Of a stretch of 64,000 nucleotides of DNA, positions 1 through 7,205 are shown in pieces. The stretch comes from Teichococcus wenyumeiae. Its GTDB lineage: Bacteria > Pseudomonadota > Alphaproteobacteria > Acetobacterales > Acetobacteraceae. Below the pieces are notes generated by a model. The model did no database searches. It had not been told where the DNA came from and saw only the letters and a list, made by a program, of their open reading frames with translations. Made by a program: the position numbers and the translations under genes. The DNA lies in assembly GCF_003696345.1 (NCBI RefSeq), contig NZ_RFLX01000006.1, positions 62,001-126,000 on the forward strand. Direction: 5' to 3'. Each line of letters opens with the position of its first letter. The first letter of the stretch is position 1.

Positions 1-243
1 GCGGGGGTGGGGCTGCACCATGCCTCCTGGACTTGGCGCAGCGCCGATGCGGTGCTGTCGGATGCCGGGGCCATCCTGCGCCGGCTGCGTCGCGCCGGCG
101 CCGGAGATGTGGTGCTGCTGCATGACGGCACCTGGCGCGCCGATGCCAGTGGCCAGCCGCCGCTGCTGCAGGTGCTGCCCACCCTGCTGGAGCGGCTGCG
201 GCGGCAGGGCCTTCGCGGCGTGCCGCTGCCCGCGCCGGAGTAA
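1..243 (+). CDS. Polysaccharide deacetylase-like protein, C-terminal part (5' end outside window)
   Basis: The reading frame is open from the first base, so this is the 3' end of a longer gene. The visible 80 codons contain a V-V-L-L-H-D-G segment followed by a helix of the type L-P-x-L-L-x-x-L-x-x-Q-G-L, which is how the NodB-type polysaccharide deacetylase fold ends (last beta strand with the conserved H-D, then the closing helix). The family removes acyl groups from carbohydrate amines. It sits 74 bp upstream of the methyltransferase and on the same strand as the polyene cluster, so it may be the tail of a deacetylase domain, possibly fused to a glycosyltransferase, that modifies the head of the product. 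The catalytic N-terminal motifs lie outside the window. Confidence 0.6.
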   Translation, partial: AGVGLHHASWTWRSADAVLSDAGAILRRLRRAGAGDVVLLHDGTWRADASGQPPLLQVLPTLLERLRRQGLRGVPLPAPE

Positions 244-317
244 ACCGTTGCCCGGCCGTGTCAATAACGCTGCGCAACGCCTTGCCGTGACCTTGGCCGC
301 CTTCCATAATCCGGCCG

Positions 318-1019
318 ATGCCTGAGGCCGCCGTGCCGTACCCTTCTCTGCAGCCAGCCGCCTTGCCGCGGCTGATCGGCGCCGTGGCGGCCCGCTACGC
401 TGGCGCGTCGCGCCATACGCGCCATTACGTCGGCACCAAGCTGCGGCGGGACCCGGCGACGGAGGCCATCCTGACCCTGGCGGTGGAACTGGGCGGCTTC
501 GGCACCGTGGCCGACCTGGGCTGCGGGCGCGGGCAACTGGCGCTGCTGCTGCTGCTGGCCGGCGGTGCCGATTCGGTGCTGGGAATGGACCGCAACGGCC
601 CGGCACTAGCCGAGGCGCAGGCCGCCGCCGAGGGCCTGCCCGCGCGCTTCACCGCCGCCGACCTCGCCACCGCGCCGCTGCCGGACTGCGACACGCTGCT
701 GCTGGTGGATGTGCTCTACCAATTGCCGCTGGCGGCGCAGCGGGCGCTGCTGGACCGCATGGTTGCCGCTGCCCGCCGCCGCATCGTGATCCGCGCCTTC
801 GACCCCGACCTCGGCTGGCGTTCCCGCTGCGGCTTCGTCATGGAATGGCTGAACCGCGCCGGGCGGGGCGACCTGCGCCGGGCCGCCATCGAGCCCATGA
901 AGCTGCCCGCCCTGCGCGCCGTGCTGGAGCAGGCGGGCTTCCGGGTATCCATCACGCCCTGCTGGGGCGGCATGCCCCTGCCCAATGTTCTGCTGCTGGC
1001 CGAGAAAGGTTCGGCGTGA
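318..1019 (+). CDS. Class I SAM-dependent methyltransferase
   Basis: A 233-residue protein with a clear Rossmann SAM-binding motif I (D-L-G-C-G-R-G, around residues 67-73), an acidic residue at the end of strand 2 (G-M-D-R-N, about residue 94) and a motif IV-like L-L-L-V-D-V-L-Y. No membrane segment or extra domain is visible. The stop codon overlaps the GTG start of the next gene, so the two are translationally coupled. Aryl polyene clusters usually contain a SAM methyltransferase (ApeB in E. coli) that methylates the aryl head, which is the most likely role here. The substrate cannot be read from the sequence. Confidence 0.75.
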   Translation: MPEAAVPYPSLQPAALPRLIGAVAARYAGASRHTRHYVGTKLRRDPATEAILTLAVELGGFGTVADLGCGRGQLALLLLLAGGADSVLGMDRNGPALAEAQAAAEGLPARFTAADLATAPLPDCDTLLLVDVLYQLPLAAQRALLDRMVAAARRRIVIRAFDPDLGWRSRCGFVMEWLNRAGRGDLRRAAIEPMKLPALRAVLEQAGFRVSITPCWGGMPLPNVLLLAEKGSA

Positions 1020-1879
1020 CGATCCGACCGATCTGGGCCCCGACCCTCTGCGCGGCCATGGCGCTGGCGGGCCCCGCCCTGGCGCAGCCGGCCGTGACAC
1101 GCCAGCCGGTGCTGGAAGCCGGCATCGGCGGTGGTGGCGGCTGGCTGCCGGACTACCCCGCCGCTGGCCAGAACCACCTGCAAGGGCTGGCCTTCCCCTA
1201 CGTGATCTATCGCGGCGAGATTTTGCGCAGCGACGACCGTGGTGTCCGTAGCCGCTTCTACAGCAGCGAAGGCATCGGGCTGGACCTCAGTTTCTCCGGC
1301 GCCTTTCCCAGCCGCTCGGACGACAACAAGGCCCGGCGCGGCATGCCGGACCTGGACTGGCAGGCCGAGGTCGGTCCCTCCCTGCGCCTGACGCTGTGGC
1401 GGGACATGGACACGCCGCAGCGGCTGAACCTGGAACTGCCGGTGCGGGCGGTCTTCTCCACCGACCTGTCCTCCATTCACTACCGGGGCATCACCCTTTC
1501 CCCCGAACTGGCCTGGGAGCGGTTGAACCTGGGTGGTGCCGGCACCCGGCTGCGGCTCGGCCTCGGGCCCATCTTCGCCACCAACCGGCTGATGGACTAT
1601 TACTACGAGGTGCAGCCGCAATACGCCTTGCCCGATCGCCCGGCCTATAACGCCAAGGGCGGCTATCTTGGCACGCGCCTGCAATTCTCCTACCGCCTGC
1701 CGCTGACGGAGCGGATCGCCATGGTGGCGGGCGGGCGGCTGGAGAATTTCAGCGGCGCCCGCAACGACGACAGCCCGCTGTTCCGGCGCGACTGGAACCT
1801 CAGCCTGGCGCTGGGCTTCTCCTGGACCCTCTACCGGTCGGAGGCCACGGTGGCCTCCACCGCCAGCCCCTTCGACTGA
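1016..1879 (+). CDS. MipA/OmpV-family outer membrane protein
   Basis: The GTG at 1016 overlaps the stop of the methyltransferase and gives a 287-residue protein with a normal signal peptide (hydrophobic core then A-L-A, cleaved near residue 23). The mature part opens with G-I-G-G-G-G-G-W-L-P-D-Y-P-A-A-G, the typical start of MipA/OmpV beta barrels, has alternating aromatic strands, and ends in barrel-like strands (L-A-L-G-F-S-W-T-L). MipA binds MltA and the murein synthase PBP1B in E. coli, while many relatives are simply outer-membrane barrels. Its place between the methyltransferase and an antiporter suggests a cell-envelope role connected with the pigment cluster, but the function is not established. 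Confidence 0.7.
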   Translation: MTIRPIWAPTLCAAMALAGPALAQPAVTRQPVLEAGIGGGGGWLPDYPAAGQNHLQGLAFPYVIYRGEILRSDDRGVRSRFYSSEGIGLDLSFSGAFPSRSDDNKARRGMPDLDWQAEVGPSLRLTLWRDMDTPQRLNLELPVRAVFSTDLSSIHYRGITLSPELAWERLNLGGAGTRLRLGLGPIFATNRLMDYYYEVQPQYALPDRPAYNAKGGYLGTRLQFSYRLPLTERIAMVAGGRLENFSGARNDDSPLFRRDWNLSLALGFSWTLYRSEATVASTASPFD

Positions 1880-1892
1880 GGCTTCCGCGCGC

Positions 1893-3128
1893 ATGACCCC
1901 CAAGGTTGCCCTGCTGCTGGTGACGCTGCTGCTGGTGTTGGGCCCCTGGCTGCTGTGGCGGGTGCGGGCCGTCCGCCGGATGGCGCCGCTGGCGGTGCTG
2001 CAGATCATGGCCGGCGTGCTGCTGGGGCCCACGCTTTTTGGGCGGCTGGCGCCGGAGGCCCATGCGGCGCTCTTCTCGCCCTGGGTGCTCAATGCGCTGA
2101 ACGGCCTCTCCAACCTCGGCGTGGCGCTCTACGTCTTCTGCTCCGGCCTGCACCTGGATACCGCGGGGCTGCGGGACAGCGCGCGGCGCCTGGGGCCGAT
2201 GGCCGCCGGCAGCATGGGCCTGCCGCTGCTGCTGGGGCTGGGAGCCGGATTCTGCATCGCCGCCTTGTGGCCGGATGCCATGGGGCCGCGCTCGGATATC
2301 GTGGGCTTCGCCACCGCCATCGCCATCTGCGTCGCCGTCACCGCCCTGCCGGTGCTGGCGGCCATCCTGCAGGAGATGGGGCTGATCACCGGCCGTCTCG
2401 GCCAGACCGCGCTGGCCCTGGCGGCGCTGAACGACATGGCGCTCTGGCTGGCCATTGCCGCGCTGCTGGCCCTGGCCCAGGGTAGTGCCGCGCATTCGCT
2501 GGCTGTTTCCGCCATGGCCCTGGCCTGGATGGGCGGCATGGCGCTGGTGGTGCGGCCGCTGCTGGCACGCCTCGCCGCCCGCGCGCCCGGAGAGGACATG
2601 GTGCTGACCCTCGCCCTGGGCGTGGCCTTCGCTTCCGCCGCCGTGGCGGAGGCGATCGACCTCGGCCTGATCATCGGTGCCTTCGGTGCCGGCGTCGCCA
2701 TGCCCGCCGCCTGGCGCGCCACGCTGCTGGCGCGGGTGGAATCGCTGACCGCCGCCGTGCTGCTGCCCTTCTTCTTCGTCTCCACCGGGCTGCGCGCCTT
2801 CATCGAGCCCGGCTCCGGCGCTTTCCTCGGCATGCTGGCGTTGGTGACGGCGGCGACCGTGCTGGGCAAGGTGGCGGGCACCGCCATTCCCGCCCGTGCC
2901 GGCGGTGAAAGCTGGCGGAATGCCCTGGCGCTCGGCGCCCTGATGCAGACCAAGGGGCTGATGGAGGTGGTGGTGCTGGCGGTGCTGCTCGATGCCGGGC
3001 TGATCGCGCCCTCCATTTTCTCCGCCCTGGTGGCCATGGCGGTACTCTGCACCCTGGTAACGGCGCCCCTGGTGCGGCTGGCGCTGGCGCGGCGGAGAAC
3101 CAAGGCCATCAGTTCTGTTTCGTGTTAA
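1893..3128 (+). CDS. Cation:proton antiporter (CPA2/Kef-type membrane domain)
   Basis: A 411-residue, almost entirely hydrophobic protein with about 12 membrane segments, matching the Na+/H+ exchanger fold. Features include an early G-V-L-L-G-P-T-L-F motif (about residues 48-56), a central A-L-N-D-M-A-L-W segment with the acidic ND pair used by CPA2 antiporters, and a late L-M-Q-T-K-G-L-M-E-V-V-V-L. There is no C-terminal TrkA-N/KTN nucleotide-binding domain, so it is shorter than KefB/KefC. It starts 13 bp after the barrel gene and ends 60 bp before the acyl carrier protein. An antiporter is not a usual member of aryl polyene clusters. Confidence 0.8.
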   Translation: MTPKVALLLVTLLLVLGPWLLWRVRAVRRMAPLAVLQIMAGVLLGPTLFGRLAPEAHAALFSPWVLNALNGLSNLGVALYVFCSGLHLDTAGLRDSARRLGPMAAGSMGLPLLLGLGAGFCIAALWPDAMGPRSDIVGFATAIAICVAVTALPVLAAILQEMGLITGRLGQTALALAALNDMALWLAIAALLALAQGSAAHSLAVSAMALAWMGGMALVVRPLLARLAARAPGEDMVLTLALGVAFASAAVAEAIDLGLIIGAFGAGVAMPAAWRATLLARVESLTAAVLLPFFFVSTGLRAFIEPGSGAFLGMLALVTAATVLGKVAGTAIPARAGGESWRNALALGALMQTKGLMEVVVLAVLLDAGLIAPSIFSALVAMAVLCTLVTAPLVRLALARRRTKAISSVSC

Positions 3129-3130
3129 TG

Positions 3131-3157
3131 GTCCCATGCGCTGGGACAGGTTATAGT
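3131..3157 (+). promoter_or_regulatory. Dyad and -10-like element before the acyl carrier protein
   Basis: GTCCCA (3131-3136) and TGGGAC (3142-3147) form a perfect 6-bp dyad with a 5-nt spacer. TATAGT at 3152-3157 is a 5/6 match to the sigma-70 -10 hexamer. No good -35 is present; the dyad occupies the -35/spacer area. This is the layout of a regulator-controlled internal promoter that would start the core polyene operon. It is a by-eye prediction. Confidence 0.35.
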
Positions 3158-3188
3158 GCCACCGTTATCGGCCCCTGGGAGGTTCGCG

Positions 3189-3455
3189 TTGAGTTCTGTT
3201 GTTGCCACTGAGGCCGAAGTCGCCGAGCTGATCGTGGAGGCCCTGCACCTGGAGGTCTCGCCCGCCGAGATCGACCCGGAAGCGCCCCTGTTCGGCGAAG
3301 GGCTGGGCCTCGATTCCATCGACGCGCTGGAAATCGCCCTGGCTGTCTCCAAGCGCTACGGCTTCCAGCTCCGCTCGGACGATGAGCGCAACGGCCAGAT
3401 CTTTGCCTCCCTGCGCAACCTTTCCGCGCATATCGACAAGAACCGGGTCAAGTGA
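3189..3455 (+). CDS. Acyl carrier protein of the polyene cluster
   Basis: An 88-residue acyl carrier protein. The phosphopantetheine attachment serine is Ser43 in G-L-D-S-I-D-A-L-E, with the usual four-helix pattern around it. The start is TTG at 3189, because GGGAGG at 3177-3182 lies 6 nt upstream; the GTG at 3156 has no ribosome-binding site. It carries the growing polyene chain for the ketosynthase, ketoreductase and dehydratase genes downstream. Only one carrier protein is seen here, whereas E. coli-type aryl polyene clusters have two (ApeE and ApeF). Its stop overlaps the start of the next gene. Confidence 0.85.
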   Translation: MSSVVATEAEVAELIVEALHLEVSPAEIDPEAPLFGEGLGLDSIDALEIALAVSKRYGFQLRSDDERNGQIFASLRNLSAHIDKNRVK

Positions 3456-4117
3456 TGCCGGGCGGGGTTCCGCCCCGCATGGCTTCGGCCGGTCCCTGGG
3501 GCCGGCTGCTGCGTCATGTGGCGCCGGCGCTGCCGCTGGCCGGCGGTGCCCTGGCGATGCGGTTGCTGGACCGGCCCGGCCCGGCGGCACTGCTGGCGGC
3601 CGGGGCCGTGGCGCTCTCCCTGGGGCGGCGGCTGGGCCTCGGTGCCCGGCTGGCCCTGGCGGCGGCGCTCGGTGCCCTGGCGCTGGCCTGCGCCGCCTGG
3701 CCGGAGCGCATGGCCCTGCTGGCTCGCCTGCTGCCCGTGGCCGGCGACCTGCTGCTGGCCGCGCATTTCGGCGCCACCCTGCGCCCGGGGCGGGAGCCGC
3801 TGATCAGCCGCTATACCCGCCATGATGCCGGCTCCCGCCTCGCGGAATGCGCCGGCTATACGCGCGGGCTGACCTGGCTCTGGACCCTGCTGTTCCTGGC
3901 CGTGGCGCCGCTGCACGCGGCCGCGCTGCTGGGCCTGCCGCCTTTCCCCGCCCCGGTCGCCGCGCCGCTGGTGCTGGGCCTCACCGCCGCCGTCATGCTG
4001 GCCTTTTTCCTTGGTGAGCACGTGATCCGCACCCTGCGCTTTCCCCAGTTCGGCATCGCCACCCCGGCCCGCACCCTGCGCGCCGTGCTGGCCGCGACCC
4101 TTGCCCACCATGCGTGA
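3455..4117 (+). CDS. COG4648-type membrane protein (ApeG-like)
   Basis: A 220-residue integral membrane protein with five or six hydrophobic segments, very rich in Ala and Leu. The ATG at 3455 overlaps the carrier-protein stop (TGATG); ATG 3479 is a possible later start. A conserved-looking central patch R-P-G-R-E-P-L-I-S-R-Y-T-R (about residues 108-120) matches the COG4648 family, in which the protein is always encoded between the carrier proteins and the adenylating ligase of aryl polyene clusters. The biochemical role of this family is unknown; position in the operon is the main support. Confidence 0.7.
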   Translation: MPGGVPPRMASAGPWGRLLRHVAPALPLAGGALAMRLLDRPGPAALLAAGAVALSLGRRLGLGARLALAAALGALALACAAWPERMALLARLLPVAGDLLLAAHFGATLRPGREPLISRYTRHDAGSRLAECAGYTRGLTWLWTLLFLAVAPLHAAALLGLPPFPAPVAAPLVLGLTAAVMLAFFLGEHVIRTLRFPQFGIATPARTLRAVLAATLAHHA

Positions 4118-5459
4118 CACCGCCCCGCTGACCGACCGCGCGCGGGGCGAGGTGATGTTCCGCCGTGGCGCCGAGGCCATCACCGTCGGCCGCTTCTTGG
4201 CCGATGTCGCGGCCCTGGCGGCCCGGCTGCCGGAGAAGCCCTTCGCGCTGAACCTCTGCGCCGACCGGTACCACGCCTTGCTGGGCCTCGCCGCCGCGCT
4301 AAGCCGCGGCCATGTGATGCTGCTGACCGCCGACCGTTCCGAGCGGCGGCAGCGCGAGATCCTGGCCGCCTATCCCGACAGCTACGTGCTGGCCGATGCC
4401 GGGGAGGAGCCGGGCTGGGCCGCGCCGCCCGGCGCCCTGCGCGTGGCCGCCGAGGGCGGGGGCGAGGACGGCCCCAACCCCGAGATCCCGCTGCAACAGG
4501 TGGCCATCATCGGCTTCACCTCCGGCAGCACGGGGGAGCCGGCGGCGCACCCCAAGCCCTGGGGGGCGCTGGTGGCCGCGACGCGCGCCGCCGCCGCGCG
4601 CTTCGGCCTGCAGGGACCGGCGGTGACGACGCTGGTGGCCACCGTGCCGCCGCAGCACATGTATGGTTTCGAGACCACCATGGCCATGCCGCTGCACGCG
4701 GTCACCGCCAGCCATGCCGGGCCGCATTTCTACCCTGTGGAAGTGGCCGAGGCGCTGCATGCGGCGCCCGCGCCGCGCGTGCTGATCACCACGCCCTTGC
4801 AGATGCGCGCGCTGCTGGGTTCCGGCGAGCCGTTGCCGGAACTGGCGGGGGTCATCTCCGCCACCGCGCCCCTGGCCACGGAACTGGCCGCCGCCTGCGA
4901 GGTGGCCTGGGATACCCGCGTGCTGGAGATCTACGGCGCCACCGAGATCGGCTCCGTTGCCAGCCGCCGCACCAGAGCCGGGGAGATCTGGAGCCTGTAC
5001 GACGGCGTCGAGCTGCGGCGGGAAGGGGAGAGCGACACCGTCTGGGTCGAGGTGCCCGGCATGCCCGCCCCGGTGCAACTGGCAGATGCGGTGGAATTCC
5101 AGCCGGAGCGGCGCTTCCGCCTGCTCGGCCGCCGGGCCGACATGGTGAAGCTGGGCGGCAAGCGCGCCTCGCTGGCCAGCCTGAACCGGCTGTTGATGCA
5201 GGTGGAGGGTGTGGAGGACGGCGTCTTCGTCGCGCCCGACGACCTCGACAGCAACCCCGCCGCGCGGCTGATGGTCTATGCCGTCGCCCCTGGCCGCGAC
5301 CCCGCCGCGATCCTGGCCGGCTTGCGAGAGCGGATGGAGGCGGTGTTCCTGCCCCGCCGGGTGCTGCTGGTGCCCTCGCTGCCGCGCAATGCCATCGGCA
5401 AGCTGACTCGGCAGGCGCTGGAGGATCTGCGCCGGCAGCCGGTGGCGGGCGGCGGATGA
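4110..5459 (+). CDS. Acyl-adenylating ligase (ApeH-like AMP-binding enzyme)
   Basis: A 449-residue ANL-superfamily ligase. Visible motifs are the P-loop G-F-T-S-G-S-T-G at 135-142, Y-G-A-T-E at 275-279 and the C-terminal L-P-R-N-A-I-G-K-L with the catalytic lysine at 431. The enzyme would adenylate a carboxylic acid (4-hydroxybenzoate or cinnamate-like starter in characterised aryl polyene systems) and load it on the carrier protein. It overlaps the preceding gene by 8 nt and the next by 4 nt. It is shorter than acyl-CoA synthetases (about 550 residues), as expected for ApeH. The starter acid cannot be read from the sequence, and no gene making it is in the window. Confidence 0.85.
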   Translation: MRDTAPLTDRARGEVMFRRGAEAITVGRFLADVAALAARLPEKPFALNLCADRYHALLGLAAALSRGHVMLLTADRSERRQREILAAYPDSYVLADAGEEPGWAAPPGALRVAAEGGGEDGPNPEIPLQQVAIIGFTSGSTGEPAAHPKPWGALVAATRAAAARFGLQGPAVTTLVATVPPQHMYGFETTMAMPLHAVTASHAGPHFYPVEVAEALHAAPAPRVLITTPLQMRALLGSGEPLPELAGVISATAPLATELAAACEVAWDTRVLEIYGATEIGSVASRRTRAGEIWSLYDGVELRREGESDTVWVEVPGMPAPVQLADAVEFQPERRFRLLGRRADMVKLGGKRASLASLNRLLMQVEGVEDGVFVAPDDLDSNPAARLMVYAVAPGRDPAAILAGLRERMEAVFLPRRVLLVPSLPRNAIGKLTRQALEDLRRQPVAGGG

Positions 5460-5749
5460 ACATGGCCCGCTACAGCATGCCGGCCGCGCATCCCTGCCTG
5501 GCCGGGCATTTCCCCGGGCGCCCGCTGGTGCCGGGGGTGGTGCTACTGGATGCCGTCTTCAGCGCCATCGCGGCGGCGGGGCACGGCGCGGTGGCCCGCC
5601 TGCGCCACGCCAAATTCGTCGCGCCCGTGGGGCCGGAACAGCCGGTCGAGATCGCCCTGACCGAGCCCGGCCCCGGCCGCATCGCCTTCCGCTGCCTCTG
5701 CGCCGGCGCCCTGGCGCTTTCGGGCGAGGTGGAACTGGCACCGCCGTGA
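5456..5749 (+). CDS. ApeI-like 3-hydroxyacyl-ACP dehydratase (FabZ-type hot-dog)
   Basis: A short 97-residue hot-dog protein with H-P-x-L-A-G-H-F-P-G-R-P-L-V-P-G-V-V near the N-terminus, which holds the catalytic histidine of FabA/FabZ dehydratases. It is about 50 residues shorter than FabZ, like ApeI of aryl polyene clusters, which works with ApeP as the dehydratase pair that creates the conjugated double bonds. ATGA overlap with the ligase gene and GTGA overlap with the next gene show tight coupling. Confidence 0.8.
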   Translation: MNMARYSMPAAHPCLAGHFPGRPLVPGVVLLDAVFSAIAAAGHGAVARLRHAKFVAPVGPEQPVEIALTEPGPGRIAFRCLCAGALALSGEVELAPP

Positions 5750-6639
5750 TCTGGACCCGGCAAAAGGAGCGCGGCAGCATCGCCGCCCTGCGGCTGATGG
5801 CCTGGATCGTCACCAGGCTGGGCTATGGCTTTGGCTATGCGCTCCTGTGGCCGATCGCGCTGTACTTCTTTCTCTCCTCGCCCCGGCAGCGCCAGGCGGT
5901 GCGGCGGTTCCAGCGCCGGGCCCTGGGGCGGGAGCCGGGGCTCCGGGACATCTTCCGCACCTTCTTCGTCTTTTCGGCGACACTGCTGGACCGGCTCTTC
6001 CTGCTGGGCAACCGCTTCCAGGATTACGAACTGAAGGTCTTCGGCCTGGACCTGCTGAACGAGCGCATCGCGCGCGGGGAAGGCTGCATCCTGCTCGGCG
6101 CCCATCTGGGCAGTTTCAATGCCATGCATGCCGTGGCTGATACCGGCTGCCCGGTGGAGGTGGTGGCGCTGATGCACACGCAGAACGCCACCAAATCCGC
6201 CAGCTTCTTCGCGGAGCTGGACCCGAGGCAGGCCGCCGCCATCATTCCGCTCGGCCAGCCGGACGCGATGCTGAGGGCCAAGGAATGCCTGGAGCGCGGC
6301 GGGCTGGTGGGCATCCTGGCCGACCGCACCCCCGGCACCGGCAAGGTCACGCGCGTCCCCTTCCTGGGCGACCCTGCGGCCTTTCCGCTGGGGCCGCATA
6401 TCCTGGCCGGCGTGCTGGGGGCACCGGTGATGATCGCTTTCGGCGTCTGGACCGGGCGCCGCCGCTACGAGGTGCATTTCGAGCCCTTCGCGGACCGCAT
6501 CACCATTGACCGCCGGGACCGGCAGGCGCAGCTGGAACTGGTCGCCACCCGCTACGCCGCCCGGATCGAGCAGGTCGCGCGGCGCTTTCCCTATAACTGG
6601 TTCAATTTCTACGATTTTTGGGAGGAGATGGACGCATGA
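5746..6639 (+). CDS. LpxL/HtrB-family acyltransferase
   Basis: A 297-residue member of the lysophospholipid/lipid A acyltransferase family, with one N-terminal hydrophobic anchor (about residues 20-45) and the block I region L-L-G-A-H-L-G-S-F-N-A-M (about 118-129) containing the active-site histidine, plus a later A-D-R-T-P-G-T-G segment equivalent to block III. It would place the finished polyene acyl chain on a glycerol or glycolipid anchor at the inner membrane, as proposed for ApeD/ApeJ proteins. The GTG start overlaps the dehydratase stop. Which of the two Ape acyltransferases it corresponds to is not decided. Confidence 0.8.
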   Translation: MIWTRQKERGSIAALRLMAWIVTRLGYGFGYALLWPIALYFFLSSPRQRQAVRRFQRRALGREPGLRDIFRTFFVFSATLLDRLFLLGNRFQDYELKVFGLDLLNERIARGEGCILLGAHLGSFNAMHAVADTGCPVEVVALMHTQNATKSASFFAELDPRQAAAIIPLGQPDAMLRAKECLERGGLVGILADRTPGTGKVTRVPFLGDPAAFPLGPHILAGVLGAPVMIAFGVWTGRRRYEVHFEPFADRITIDRRDRQAQLELVATRYAARIEQVARRFPYNWFNFYDFWEEMDA

Positions 6640-7205
6640 TGCTCCGTCCCCTGGCAGCCTTTCTCCTGTGTTTCACCCTGGCTGGCCCGGCCATGGCCCA
6701 GGCCACGCTGGACGGCACGATGCGGGACCTGGCCAGTCTGCGGCAGGGCCTTGCCGAATTCAGCGAGCAGAAATCCATCCCCGAGCTCAGCTCGCCGCTG
6801 CCCAGCACCGGCACCCTGTCCTGGACCGCGCCGGACCGGCTGGAGAAGCACACCACCTGGCCCGCCGAGGAGACCCTGCGGGTCGAGGGCGACCGCCTGC
6901 TGCTGGCGCGCCCGGCGCAGGGCATCCGGCAGGAGCTGAGCCTGGACCAGTCCCCCGAGATCCGCCCCTTCGTCGAGGCGATCCGCGCCACCCTGGCCGG
7001 CGACCTCGCCACCCTGCGGCAGTATTACGAGGTCTCCTTCTCGCCGGAAGGCGAGGGCTGGCACATGGTGCTGACACCGCTCTCCGCCCGCATCCGCGTG
7101 GCGCTGCAACGGGTCGATATCTATGGCAGCGGCGGCTTCGTGCGGCAGGTCGAAACCCGCGGCAATGACGGCATCACCACCCTGCGGATCACGCCCCGCC
7201 CGTGA
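6636..7205 (+). CDS. LolA-like outer-membrane carrier protein (ApeL-like)
   Basis: A 189-residue secreted protein with a signal peptide ending A-M-A (about residue 20). The body has the antiparallel-strand pattern of the LolA/LolB fold, including an S-G-x-L-S-W-x-x-P-D-R-L-type strand (G-T-L-S-W-T-A-P-D-R-L, about residues 58-68). In aryl polyene clusters the LolA-like protein is thought to carry the lipidated polyene across the periplasm. Two consecutive ATG codons at 6636 and 6639 overlap the acyltransferase stop. The adjacent exporter gene starts within its stop codon. Confidence 0.75.
   Translation: MMLRPLAAFLLCFTLAGPAMAQATLDGTMRDLASLRQGLAEFSEQKSIPELSSPLPSTGTLSWTAPDRLEKHTTWPAEETLRVEGDRLLLARPAQGIRQELSLDQSPEIRPFVEAIRATLAGDLATLRQYYEVSFSPEGEGWHMVLTPLSARIRVALQRVDIYGSGGFVRQVETRGNDGITTLRITPRP

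Noticed and set aside
3156..3188. GTG 3156 as start of the acyl carrier protein
   Set aside because: No ribosome-binding site; it falls at the proposed -10, while TTG 3189 has GGGAGG at 6 nt.
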